DNA from: Jiangella ureilytica
GTDB lineage: Bacteria; Actinomycetota; Actinomycetes; Jiangellales; Jiangellaceae
DNA: 64,000 bases
Direction of reading: 5' to 3'
Assembly: GCF_004348545.1 (NCBI RefSeq)
Contig: NZ_SMKL01000002.1
Location: 1 to 64,000 of the forward strand
Made by a program: the position numbers and the translations under genes
Shown: in pieces, positions 8,697 through 16,871 of the stretch
Numbering within the stretch: position 1 is the stretch's first letter
How the letters are laid out: the number at the start of each line of letters is the position of its first letter
Notes under the pieces: generated by a model
Told to the model about the DNA's origin: nothing
Databases searched by the model: none
Seen by the model: the letters and a program-made list of their open reading frames with translations, nothing else

Positions 8697-9476
8697 GTGG
8701 AAACCGACTCGTCGTCGCGGCCTCGCTCGGGTGGTGTGCAGTCGGTCGAGCGCGCGTTCGGCCTGCTCGAAACCATGGCCGACCACGGCGGCAGCATGGG
8801 GTTGTCCCAGCTGGCCACGGTCTCGCGACTGCCACTGCCGACCATCCACCGCATCGTCCGGACCCTCGTCGACCTCGGCTACCTGCGTCAGGAGCCGTCG
8901 CGACGCTACGCTCTCGGGCCGCGCCTGATCAGGCTCGGCGAGAGCTCCTCGACCATGCTCAGCACGTGGGCGCGGCCGCAGCTCACTCGCCTGGTCGACG
9001 AGCTGGGCGAGTCGGCGAACCTCGCGATGCTCGACGGTGACCAGATCGTATACGTCGCCCAGGTGCCGTCGCGCCATTCGATGCGGATGTTCACCGAGGT
9101 CGGCCGCCGCGTCTGGCCGCACTGCACCGCGGTCGGCAAGGCCGTGCTGGCCACCCTGCCGGAGCGGACGGTGCACGAGATGCTGCAACGCACCGGCATG
9201 CCGAAGCAGACCGAGCACACCATCACCGACCCGGCCGCGTTCGCCCGCGAGATCGCCCACACCGCCGAGCGCGGCTACGCCATGGACGACGGCGAGCAGG
9301 AGATCGGAGTGCGCTGCGTCGCCGTCGTCGTGCCCGACGTGCCCTCGAAGCTCGGCCTGTCGATCTCGGGTCCGTCGTCGCGGGTCACCGACGAGCTGGT
9401 CGAGCGCGCGGTGCCGCTGCTGACCCGGGCCGCCCGCGAGCTCTCCGACGAGCTGAACGGCCAGACCCGGGCCTGA
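8697..9476 (+). CDS. IclR-family transcriptional regulator (AllR-like)
   Basis: A 259-residue IclR regulator. The N-terminal winged helix-turn-helix begins at VQSVERAFGLLETM and contains SQLATVSRLPLPTIHRIVRTL; the effector domain has PHCTAVGKAVLATLPE and GYAMDDGEQEIGVRCVAVVVPD. The latter is typical of the glyoxylate/allantoin-sensing AllR branch, which in E. coli and streptomycetes represses glyoxylate-using genes. GTG 8697 follows a TAGTAT -10 element by 7 nt, suggesting a leaderless message. It sits between malic enzyme and glcF and is the likely reader of the TTCCG-N5-CGGAA palindromes before aceB and glcD. The effector is probably glyoxylate; that is an inference. Confidence 0.9.
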   Translation: METDSSSRPRSGGVQSVERAFGLLETMADHGGSMGLSQLATVSRLPLPTIHRIVRTLVDLGYLRQEPSRRYALGPRLIRLGESSSTMLSTWARPQLTRLVDELGESANLAMLDGDQIVYVAQVPSRHSMRMFTEVGRRVWPHCTAVGKAVLATLPERTVHEMLQRTGMPKQTEHTITDPAAFAREIAHTAERGYAMDDGEQEIGVRCVAVVVPDVPSKLGLSISGPSSRVTDELVERAVPLLTRAARELSDELNGQTRA

Positions 9477-9490
9477 CGCCGTCGGCGCCG

Positions 9491-10810
9491 TCACCGCCTG
9501 GCCTTCGGCAGCGGCACCCCGCGGATCGACGCGTCCAGGATCTCGATGGGGTGCACCAGCGGGATGTCCTCGCTGAGGAACCGGCGCACCTGGAGCAGGC
9601 AGCCGGCGTTCGCGGTGGCGATGACGTCCGGCGCCGTCGACTCGATGTGCGCGGCCTTGCGCCGGCCCAGCTCCTCGGCGGCGTCGGGCTGGACGAGGTT
9701 GTAGATGCCGGCCGACCCGCAGCAGATGTCCGCCTCGGGGATGTCGGTGACCTCGACGCCGGGGACGGCGCGCAGCAGGTCGCGCGGCTGCTTGCGGATG
9801 CGCTGGGCGTTCGCGAGGTGGCAGGCGTCGTGGTAGGCGACCTTGGCCCGGACGGGGTGCCGGGGCGCCCGCGGCGCCAGCTCGGCGAGCAGCTCGTTGA
9901 CGTCGCGGACCGCCGCGGCGAACCGGGCGGCCCGCTCGGCGTACCGGGGGTCGTCGCGCAGCAGCTGCCCGTACTCCTTCATGGACGAGCCGCAGCCGGC
10001 GACGTTGACGACGACCACATCGGCCTCGGCCCGCTCGAAGGTGTCGATGAGCGTGCGGGCACGCGCGGCGGCGTCGTCCTCGAGGCCGGCGTGCAGGTTC
10101 AGCGCGCCGCAGCACTGCTGGCCCTGCGGCACCACGACCTCGCAGCCCTCGGCCGCCAGCACCCGCATGGTCGCGGCGTTGACGTCGCCGAACAGCACCC
10201 GCTGGGCACAGCCCTCGAGCATGGCGACCCGCAGCCGCTTCTCGCCCGCCGCGGGCGCACCGGCGGGCAGCCGGCGGAACAGCGACCGCACCGGCACCGG
10301 CGGCAGCAGGTCCTCGGCGGCGCGCAGCTGGGCCGGCAGCCGGTTCATGATCCCGAGCGAGTGCGCGAGCCGGCGCAGCCCGAGCCGCCGGTACAGCACG
10401 CCGAGCACCGCCGCGGCCCGCATGCGCGCCGGGTAGGGGAACACCGCGAAGATCCCCCGGCGCACGAGCCGGTCGAGGCGGGTGCGCGGGACGTGCCGCT
10501 CGAGCTGCGGCCGGGTGGCCTCGAGCAGCAGGTCGTACTGGACGCCCGACGGGCACGCCGTGACGCAGGCCAGACAGCCCAGGCAGGAGTCGATGTGCCC
10601 GGCCATCGTGCGGTCGAGCGGGATCTCGCCGCGCTGGGCCAGGTCCATGAGGTAGATGCGCCCGCGCGGGGAGTCCATCTCCTCGCCGTCGATGAGGTAC
10701 GTCGGACACGTCGGCAGGCAGAACCCGCAGTGCACGCAGTCGTCGAGCAGGTCGCGCCGCGGCGGGTGGTGCGCGTCGAACGAGCCGGTGTCGCCGGGGA
10801 TCAGAACCAT
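9491..10810 (-). CDS. glcF: Glycolate oxidase iron-sulfur subunit GlcF
   Basis: A 439-residue electron-transfer subunit. Two 4Fe-4S ferredoxin clusters are evident: C25-C28-C31-C35 (CVHCGFCLPTC) and C76-C79-C82-C86 (CLGCLACVTAC). Two CCG domains follow (CCGALNLHAG and CCGSAGIYNL) of the heterodisulfide-reductase/GlpC type. It passes electrons from the FAD subunits to the respiratory quinone pool while glycolate is oxidised to glyoxylate. ATG 10810 overlaps the end of glcE by 10 nt. It is the last gene of the glcDEF operon and converges on iclR with a gap of 14 nt. Confidence 0.93.
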   Translation of the reverse strand: MVLIPGDTGSFDAHHPPRRDLLDDCVHCGFCLPTCPTYLIDGEEMDSPRGRIYLMDLAQRGEIPLDRTMAGHIDSCLGCLACVTACPSGVQYDLLLEATRPQLERHVPRTRLDRLVRRGIFAVFPYPARMRAAAVLGVLYRRLGLRRLAHSLGIMNRLPAQLRAAEDLLPPVPVRSLFRRLPAGAPAAGEKRLRVAMLEGCAQRVLFGDVNAATMRVLAAEGCEVVVPQGQQCCGALNLHAGLEDDAAARARTLIDTFERAEADVVVVNVAGCGSSMKEYGQLLRDDPRYAERAARFAAAVRDVNELLAELAPRAPRHPVRAKVAYHDACHLANAQRIRKQPRDLLRAVPGVEVTDIPEADICCGSAGIYNLVQPDAAEELGRRKAAHIESTAPDVIATANAGCLLQVRRFLSEDIPLVHPIEILDASIRGVPLPKARR

Positions 10811-11946
10811 GGCGCGAACCTTCCCTTGCCGAGCCGGTCGTCGGGATCGAACGCGCGCTTGACCGCGCGCAGGACGGCGACGGCGGGCGGCGGCTCGCCC
10901 CAGGCGGGCAGCAGGTCACGCAGGCCGCCGGTCCATCGGCACACGGTGACGGCCGGCGCCGCCTCTCGCAGGTTCTCCACGACGGCGGCGTGCGCGGCCG
11001 CCGTCCCGCCGCGCAGCCGGACGGTGTGCGCGCCGGCGAACGGGCTGCTCGACATGGCGGCGTCGACGGCGTTCGCCGCGGCCTCGCGGGCCACCAGCGC
11101 CGCCAGCGACGGCGTGCGGTCCGGCGCCGTGCCGAGGCGGACGACGGTGTCGCCCTCCTCGCCGTGCACGACGCGGCCGACGCCCTGCCAGACATCGGCC
11201 GCCGCGTCGGTGGCGTCGGGTCCGGCGAGCGCCCGCGCCCGGCGCAGGCGGTCGTCGACGCCGCCGGCGGTCCCGTCGAACCGGGCCAGCAGCGTCGCGT
11301 CACACCACTCGACCGCGACGGGTTCGAGTGAGCCGTGCACCAGCCGGCCCCCGAGGTCGAACGCCGCGGCCGCATCGCACGGGACCGCCAGGGTCGCCGT
11401 CGCCGCCGGGCGCGGGCGCAGCCGCAGGATCACCTCGGCCAGCACGCCCAGGGTGCCGAGCGAGCCGTGGAACAGCTTGGCGAGGTCGTAGCCGGCGACG
11501 TTCTTGATGACATGGCCGCCGGAGCGGGCCACCGTCGCGTCGGCCAGCACCACCGTCACACCGATGACGCAGTCGCGCAGGCTGCCGAACGTGTGCCGCA
11601 CCGGGCCGGCGTCGGCCGTGGCCAGCAGCCCGCCGACGGTGGCGCCCTCGGCCGCGCGGGCGGGGTCGAGCGCCACCCACTGGGCGTTCTGTGCCAGCGT
11701 GCCCTGCAGCGTGGCGAACGGCATCCCGGCCTGCACGGCCACCGTCATGTCGGTGGGGTTGTAGCTGATGAGGCCGCTCATCGCGGTGATGTCGAGGACG
11801 GCGTCGTGCTCGGTCCGGCCGCCCCAGCCGGCGGCGGTGCCGGCGCCGGCGACGGCCAGCCGCTGCCCGGAACGGGCGCTGTCGGCCAGGGCGTCGCGCA
11901 GCTCGGCGAGGCTCGCCGGCCGGTGGGTGACGACGGTGCCGGTCAT
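10801..11946 (-). CDS. glcE: Glycolate oxidase FAD-binding subunit GlcE
   Basis: A 381-residue FAD-binding protein starting at ATG 11946, which overlaps the glcD stop as ATGA. The PCMH-type FAD domain contains RLAVAGAGTAAGWGG, ATVGGLLATADAGPVRHTFGSLRD and the GHVIKNVAGYDLAKLFHGSLGTLG segment typical of GlcE. The C-terminal half is shorter than in GlcD, as is normal for this subunit. It works with GlcD and GlcF in a membrane-associated complex that oxidises glycolate, and possibly D-lactate, to the 2-oxo acid. Confidence 0.92.
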   Translation of the reverse strand: MTGTVVTHRPASLAELRDALADSARSGQRLAVAGAGTAAGWGGRTEHDAVLDITAMSGLISYNPTDMTVAVQAGMPFATLQGTLAQNAQWVALDPARAAEGATVGGLLATADAGPVRHTFGSLRDCVIGVTVVLADATVARSGGHVIKNVAGYDLAKLFHGSLGTLGVLAEVILRLRPRPAATATLAVPCDAAAAFDLGGRLVHGSLEPVAVEWCDATLLARFDGTAGGVDDRLRRARALAGPDATDAAADVWQGVGRVVHGEEGDTVVRLGTAPDRTPSLAALVAREAAANAVDAAMSSSPFAGAHTVRLRGGTAAAHAAVVENLREAAPAVTVCRWTGGLRDLLPAWGEPPPAVAVLRAVKRAFDPDDRLGKGRFAPWF

Positions 11947-13385
11947 AGCCGCTCGATCACCCCCGCCTCCTCCAGCGGGTGTGGCCGGTACTTCCCGGGC
12001 CGCTCTCCGCAGAGCCGCGGCGTCGGGAACACCTTGCCGGGATTGCACAGGCCGTCGGGGTCGAACGCCGAGCGCAGCCGCAGCATGGTCGCGAGGTCGT
12101 CCTCGCCGAACATCCGCGGCATCGAGCAGGCCTTGTCGGCGCCGATGCCGTGCTCGCCCGAGAGCGACCCGCCGAGCTCGACGCACAGCTCCGCGATGTG
12201 CGTCGACAGGTGCTCGGCGCGGTCGTGCTGCCCCTCGGCCTCGCTGTAGAGGACGAGCGGGTGCAGGTTGCCGTCGCCGGCGTGGAAGACGTTCGCGACC
12301 CGGATGCCGGCGTCGTCGGCCATGGCGGCGATGCGGCCGAGCACCTCGGCCAGCCGGCCGCGCGGCACGACGCCGTCCTGGACGAAGTAGTTGGGGCTGA
12401 TCCGCCCGACCGCGGCGAACGCGGCCTTGCGGCCCTTCCAGATCAGCGCGCGGTGGTCGGCGTCGGCGGCCAGCATGATCTTCGTGCTGCCGTGCGCCCG
12501 GCAGATCTCCTGGACCTCGTCGAACTGCTCGGCGACGTCGTCGGGCGGGCCGTCCAGCTCGACGACCAGCGCGGCGGCGGTGTCGGCGGTGAAGACGCTC
12601 TCGGTCGACGCGGCGACCGCCTGGATGGCGAGGTTGTCGAGCATCTCGACCGCCGCCGGGACGATGCCGGCGGCGATGATGCCGGTGACCGCGTCGCCCG
12701 CGCCGGCCACCGTCGCGAAGTCGGCGACCATGGTGCGGACGGCGGCGGGCAATGCCTGCAGCCGCACGGTCACCTGCGTGACGATGCCCAGCGTGCCCTC
12801 GGAGCCGATGAACGCGCCGAGCAGGTCGTAGCCGGGCAGCTGCGTCGACTCGCCGCCGAGCGTGGTGACGGTGCCGTCGGCCAGCACGACCTCGGCGGCC
12901 AGCACGTGGTTGACGGTGAAGCCGTACTTCAGGCAGTGCGCGCCGCCGGAGTTCTCCGCGACGTTGCCGCCGATGGTGCAGACCTGCTGACTGGACGGGT
13001 CCGGCGCGTAGTAGAGCCCGTACGGCGCGGCGGCCTTGCTGATGTCGAGGTTCGTGACGCCCGGCTCGACGACGGCGCGCAGGTTGACGGGGTCGACCTC
13101 GACGACGCGGCGCAGCCGCTGCAGCGAGACGACGATGCCGTCGGCCACCGGGAGCGCCCCGCCGGACAGCCCGGTGCCGGCCCCGCGGGCGACGAACGGC
13201 ACGCCGTGCCGGGCACAGACCCGGACGGCCGCGGCCACCTCGGCGGCCGACCGCGGCAGCACGACCATCGCCGGGACCACCCGGTAGCCGGTGAGACCGT
13301 CACACTCGTAGGTGCGCAGCCGGGCCGGGTCGGTGATGACGTTCTCGCGCCCCAGGGCCTCGGTCAGCTCGGCAACCCAGGTCAT
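11943..13385 (-). CDS. glcD: Glycolate oxidase catalytic FAD subunit GlcD
   Basis: A 480-residue FAD-linked oxidase. The N-terminal PCMH domain has VPFVARGAGTGLSGGALPV, DPSSQQVCTIGGNVAENSGG and YDLLGAFIGSEGTLGIVT; the C-terminal domain ends with NVFHAGDGNLHPLVLYS and SGEHGIGADKACSMPRMFG, the usual substrate/metal region. ATG 13385 is called; a TTG at 13394 would add three residues and is slightly better placed for a GAGG at 13409-13412. A TTCCG-N5-CGGAA palindrome lies immediately before the ATG, so a bound IclR-type repressor would block transcription just after the start. First gene of glcDEF, and divergent from a GntR gene. Confidence 0.92.
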   Translation of the reverse strand: MTWVAELTEALGRENVITDPARLRTYECDGLTGYRVVPAMVVLPRSAAEVAAAVRVCARHGVPFVARGAGTGLSGGALPVADGIVVSLQRLRRVVEVDPVNLRAVVEPGVTNLDISKAAAPYGLYYAPDPSSQQVCTIGGNVAENSGGAHCLKYGFTVNHVLAAEVVLADGTVTTLGGESTQLPGYDLLGAFIGSEGTLGIVTQVTVRLQALPAAVRTMVADFATVAGAGDAVTGIIAAGIVPAAVEMLDNLAIQAVAASTESVFTADTAAALVVELDGPPDDVAEQFDEVQEICRAHGSTKIMLAADADHRALIWKGRKAAFAAVGRISPNYFVQDGVVPRGRLAEVLGRIAAMADDAGIRVANVFHAGDGNLHPLVLYSEAEGQHDRAEHLSTHIAELCVELGGSLSGEHGIGADKACSMPRMFGEDDLATMLRLRSAFDPDGLCNPGKVFPTPRLCGERPGKYRPHPLEEAGVIERL

Positions 13386-13386
13386 A

Positions 13387-13452
13387 TTCCGCAATCCGGA
13401 ACACGTCGCCTCGCCATACGGATACCTTAGATCCGGCGCCAGGGGCGGTCAA
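13387..13452 (-). promoter_or_regulatory. glcDEF promoter and IclR-type operator
   Basis: On the minus strand TTGACC (13452-13447), 17 nt, TAAGGT (13429-13424) forms a good promoter. Downstream of the expected start point (about 13417) lies the perfect-arm palindrome TTCCG-CAATC-CGGAA (13387-13401), with the same arms as the aceB site at 5577-5591. A repressor bound here would act as a roadblock. Confidence 0.65.
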
Positions 13453-13653
13453 CGGCCCCGCCAGGGGCGTCGTTCCGGCCGCATCGCGCACGGGAGCGCA
13501 ACCTATAGGATCACGGTCGCATTTCCGTTGTGTTGCCTCGCGGTAAAGCCGCAGGATCCGCTGCTGAGCTGCACCGTTACCGGTTGGCGGACACTCCGCG
13601 CCGAGCAGCCGATCGGATAGGATCTCGCCTGTTCGCGCGGAGGGAGTTGCATC

Positions 13654-14340
13654 GTGTCCACGGGCGCCGTCACCACCGGCATCGCCGGGCTCGCACCGCT
13701 GAACCGCATGCAACGCGCCGGCCGCACCGCGCCACACGTCCGCGACCTCCTCGAAGAGGCCATCCTGCAGGGCGTGCTGCTGCCGGGGGCGCACCTCAAC
13801 GCCGACGGCCTGGCCAAGCAGCTCGGCATCAGCCACATCCCGGTCCGCGAGGCGCTGCGCGCCCTCGGCGTCGACGGCTGGATCGAGTTCCGGCCGCACC
13901 AGGGCGCGTTCGTCCGGGGCCGCAGCGAGCAGGAGCTGGCCGACCTGTTCGAGAGCCGCACGTTCCTCGAGGCGCACGCCGCCACGCTGGCGGCCGAGCG
14001 GCGCACCGGCGAGCAGCTGGCCATCCTCGACGACATCCTCGCCCGGCAGCGGCGCTCCACGGACCCCGTCGAGCTGGCCCGCATCAACGCCGAGTTCCAC
14101 AGCGCCATGGCCGACTGCTCGCAGAACACCCTCATGGCCGGGTTCGTACGCACCCTGAGCATGCGGGCGCGGTTCTACTTCTCCACCGTCCCGCCGCGGC
14201 GCCAGGACACCTCCCGCCGGCAGCACGAGGGGCTGGTCGACGCGATCCGGCGGCGCGACAGCGCGGCGGCCGGCCAGCTGGCCCGCGAGCACGTGGCCGC
14301 CACGAGGCGCGACGTCCGCGCCGACCTGCACGCCCCCTGA
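13654..14340 (+). CDS. GntR-family (FCD) transcriptional regulator
   Basis: A 228-residue GntR-FCD protein starting at GTG 13654 behind CGGAGGG. The winged-helix domain (residues about 25-90) contains LLEEAILQGVLLPGAHL and KQLGISHIPVREALRALG; the FCD domain has EFHSAMADCSQNTLMAGFVRTL and a C-terminal RRQHEGLVDAIRRRD helix. It is divergent from glcDEF across about 260 bp and may be a second, acid-sensing regulator of that operon, in the manner of GlcC or LldR; this is context inference. A possible -10 TAGGAT lies at 13616-13621. The gene ends just before an intergenic palindromic element. Confidence 0.88.
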   Translation: MSTGAVTTGIAGLAPLNRMQRAGRTAPHVRDLLEEAILQGVLLPGAHLNADGLAKQLGISHIPVREALRALGVDGWIEFRPHQGAFVRGRSEQELADLFESRTFLEAHAATLAAERRTGEQLAILDDILARQRRSTDPVELARINAEFHSAMADCSQNTLMAGFVRTLSMRARFYFSTVPPRRQDTSRRQHEGLVDAIRRRDSAAAGQLAREHVAATRRDVRADLHAP

Positions 14341-14358
14341 CCTTCCCGGTCCCCCGCC

Positions 14359-14523
14359 CCGGAATGACCACGTTCACCACCCGATTCCCTGCGCCACGAG
14401 GCCTGCGGACCTCGTGATGCCCGCGATGTCCTCGTGACGGAGCATCACGAGGATCGCGCGCGCGTCACGAGGCCTACAGGCCTGGTCTGGCACCCGATCG
14501 GGTGGTGAACGTGATCACTCCGG
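14359..14523. repeat. Intergenic palindromic element, copy A
   Basis: Between the convergent GntR and helicase genes, the 27 bases at 14359-14385 (beginning CCGGAATGACCACGTTCACC) are repeated in inverted orientation at 14497-14523 with two mismatches. Inside are several short hairpins built on CACGAGG/CCTCGTG (14395-14401 with 14410-14416; 14429-14437 with 14445-14453). A second element with the same ends lies at 53806-54010. It probably ends transcription from both sides and may be a REP/MITE-like unit. A separate stem at 14537-14545/14572-14580 is likely the helicase terminator. Confidence 0.75.
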
Positions 14524-14597
14524 GAGGGGAGACGGCGACGCGCCGCCGCGAACCCTGGACGGGGGTCGCGACGGCGCGTCGTGTGCGTGCTGAGCCG

Positions 14598-16169
14598 TCA
14601 GTCGCGGCGGCGGCCGTAGCCACCCGACGGGCGGCCGCGGCCGGCGCCGGCGCCGGCGCCCTTGTACGGGCGGCCCGAGCCGGACCGGTTCGGCCGGCCG
14701 TTGCCGGACGAGCGCGGCCGCTCGCGCTCCGGCGCCATGGCCGGGGCGTCGGCGAGCGACGTCGGGGTGATGGGACCCTCGACGACGCGGGCGTCGACGT
14801 TCTTGGCGGTGACGCCGGCGCGGCGGAACAGCTCGCCCAGGCCACGCACCTGCCGCGGGGTCGCGACGGTGACGACGGCGCCCGTGGCACCGGCGCGGGC
14901 CGTGCGGCCGGAGCGGTGCAGATAGGACTTGGGCTCGCCGGCCGGGTCGAAGTGCACGACCATGCCGACGCCGTCGACGTGGATGCCGCGGGCCGCGACG
15001 TCGGTGGCGACGACCACCTTGGCACGGCCGGAGCGGAACCGGTCGAGGTTGCGCTCGCGGACCCGCTGCGACAGGTCGCCGTGCAGGTCGACGGCGGCGA
15101 CGCCGGCGTCTTCGAGGTCCTCGGCGAGGCGCGTGGCGCCGTCCTTGGTGCGGGTGAAGACGATGCTGCGCGGGTTCGCCTTCATCAGCTCGGTCATGAC
15201 CTCGAGCTTGTTGTAGGGGCCGACCACGAGCACGTGGTGGTCCATGGTCGTGACGGAGCCGGCGTCGGGGTCGACCTCGTGCTTGGCCGCGTTGTTCAGG
15301 TGCCGGCGGACCAGCCTGTCGACGTCGCCGTCGAGCGTGGCCGACAGCAGCATGCGCTGCCCGCCCTCGGGCGTGGCCGCGAGGAGCTCGTCGACCACCG
15401 GGAAGAAGCCGAGGTCGCACAGGTGGTCGGCTTCGTCGAGCGCGACGACCTCGACGTCGTCGAGCTTGCAGACGCCCTTCTCGATGAGGTCGCTCAGGCG
15501 GCCCGGGGTGGCGACGACGACGTCGGCGCCGCGGTCGAGCCGGCGGATCTGCCGGTCGTACGGCGCGCCGCCGTAGACGGTGACCATGCGCAGCCGCAGC
15601 GCCTCGGCCAGCGGCTCGAGCGCGGTGGTGACCTGGCCGGCCAGCTCGCGGGTCGGGACGACGATGAGCGCCCGCGGCCGGTTCGGCTCGCTGCGCTTGC
15701 CGTCGAGACGGGCGAGGATGGGCAGGCCGAACGCCAGCGTCTTGCCGGAGCCGGTCTTGGCGCGGCCGAGGACGTCGCGGCCGGCGAGGGCGTCGGGCAT
15801 GACGGCAGCCTGGACCGGAGTCGGCTCGACGATGCCGTCGACGCCGAGGATCTTCACGACGCGGTCCGGCACGCCCATGGTGGCGAACGCCGAGCCGGCC
15901 GGGTCGAACGCGTCGATGGCGGCCCGGCGGGCGGGGTCGAAGGAACGGCGCTCGGCGGGGCGGCCGCCCTGGCGGCGGTCGCCGCGGAACGGCCGTCGGC
16001 CGTCGCCGTCACGACGGAAACCGCCCTCGCGGCGGTAGCCACCGCTCTCGCCGCGGTAGCCGCCCTCGCGGCGCGGACCGCCACTGCGGTCGGTTCGCTG
16101 CTGGCGGTAGCCGGAGGAGGAACGGGAATCGGTGCCGGTCGAACCGCCGGCGGGGTCGTACGAAGTCAC
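14598..16169 (-). CDS. DEAD-box ATP-dependent RNA helicase with RGG-rich N-terminus
   Basis: A 523-residue RNA helicase starting at GTG 16169 behind GGAG. The first about 75 residues are a low-complexity Gly/Arg/Tyr region with GGYRGE and GGYRREGG repeats, typical of RNA-binding disordered tails. The core then shows the Q-motif PTPVQAAVMP, motif I AKTGSGKT, Ia PTRELAGQ, Ib TPGRL, II DEAD, III SAT, and the second RecA domain with motif V TDVAARGIHVD and VI HRSGRTARAG. The C-terminus is again Gly/Arg/Pro rich. It likely unwinds structured RNA in ribosome assembly or cold adaptation. It is monocistronic, and about 280 bp without a gene lie upstream of its start. Confidence 0.95.
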   Translation of the reverse strand: MTSYDPAGGSTGTDSRSSSGYRQQRTDRSGGPRREGGYRGESGGYRREGGFRRDGDGRRPFRGDRRQGGRPAERRSFDPARRAAIDAFDPAGSAFATMGVPDRVVKILGVDGIVEPTPVQAAVMPDALAGRDVLGRAKTGSGKTLAFGLPILARLDGKRSEPNRPRALIVVPTRELAGQVTTALEPLAEALRLRMVTVYGGAPYDRQIRRLDRGADVVVATPGRLSDLIEKGVCKLDDVEVVALDEADHLCDLGFFPVVDELLAATPEGGQRMLLSATLDGDVDRLVRRHLNNAAKHEVDPDAGSVTTMDHHVLVVGPYNKLEVMTELMKANPRSIVFTRTKDGATRLAEDLEDAGVAAVDLHGDLSQRVRERNLDRFRSGRAKVVVATDVAARGIHVDGVGMVVHFDPAGEPKSYLHRSGRTARAGATGAVVTVATPRQVRGLGELFRRAGVTAKNVDARVVEGPITPTSLADAPAMAPERERPRSSGNGRPNRSGSGRPYKGAGAGAGRGRPSGGYGRRRD

Positions 16170-16451
16170 TGTGCTCCGAATCGGTAGAGCGCGGGCGCGC
16201 ACCCCAGCACGTCCGCAAGCGGGCGGACGTACGGTAGGCCTTCGAGGGCGCGGGGTACCCGACTTTCCCTCGACGTTCCACCGTCACAGAATTCGGGCAC
16301 AGAATCAGGCCTCGCACGAACACGAGGCCCTGGCTTGTCTCTCAGTCTACCGGTTCGGCGCCCCAGGAGCACCATCGACGACGGAGACGCTCGTCACCAC
16401 CCCGCGCCGTGCCCTGGAATGCGGCGCCTCGGCTGCCGCGTTGATCGCGGC

Positions 16452-16871
16452 ATGAGCGACGACGCCCTCCGCAGACTCCTGGCCGGACAGAACCTCGGCG
16501 TGCTGGCCACCATCAAGCGCGACGGCCGGCCGCAGGTGTCCGTGGTGACCTACCACTACGACCTCGGCACCGACCTGATCCGCGTCTCCGTCCGCGACCC
16601 ACTGGCCAAGACCCGCAACCTGCGCCGCGACCCGCGGGCCACGCTGGAGGTGACGGTGCCGGGCGGCGGCACCTGGGCGGCCGCCGAGGGCGTCGCGACG
16701 CTCAGCCCGGTGGCTCGCGACCCGCACGACGACACCGTCGAGGCGCTGGTCGAGCACTACCGCGACGCCCGCGGCGAGCACCCGGACTGGGACGACTTCC
16801 GCGCCGCGATGGTCCGCGACGAGCGGGTGCTGGTGCGGCTGCCCGTGGACCACGTCTACGGGCGGGCCTGA
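16452..16871 (+). CDS. PPOX-class F420-dependent oxidoreductase
   Basis: A 139-residue split-barrel flavin/deazaflavin-binding protein. The start LLAGQNLGVLATIKRDGRPQ, the VVTYHYDLGTDLIRVSVRDPLAKTRNLRRDPR segment and the final VRLPVDHVYGRA are the standard pattern of the actinobacterial F420-type group (TIGR03618-like). Substrates are not predictable; relatives reduce quinones or coumarin-like compounds. ATG 16452 is chosen because the family consistently starts a few residues before this conserved helix; upstream in-frame codons run into non-conserved sequence. The gene converges on the bPH2 protein gene and overlaps it by 16 nt. Confidence 0.85.
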   Translation: MSDDALRRLLAGQNLGVLATIKRDGRPQVSVVTYHYDLGTDLIRVSVRDPLAKTRNLRRDPRATLEVTVPGGGTWAAAEGVATLSPVARDPHDDTVEALVEHYRDARGEHPDWDDFRAAMVRDERVLVRLPVDHVYGRA

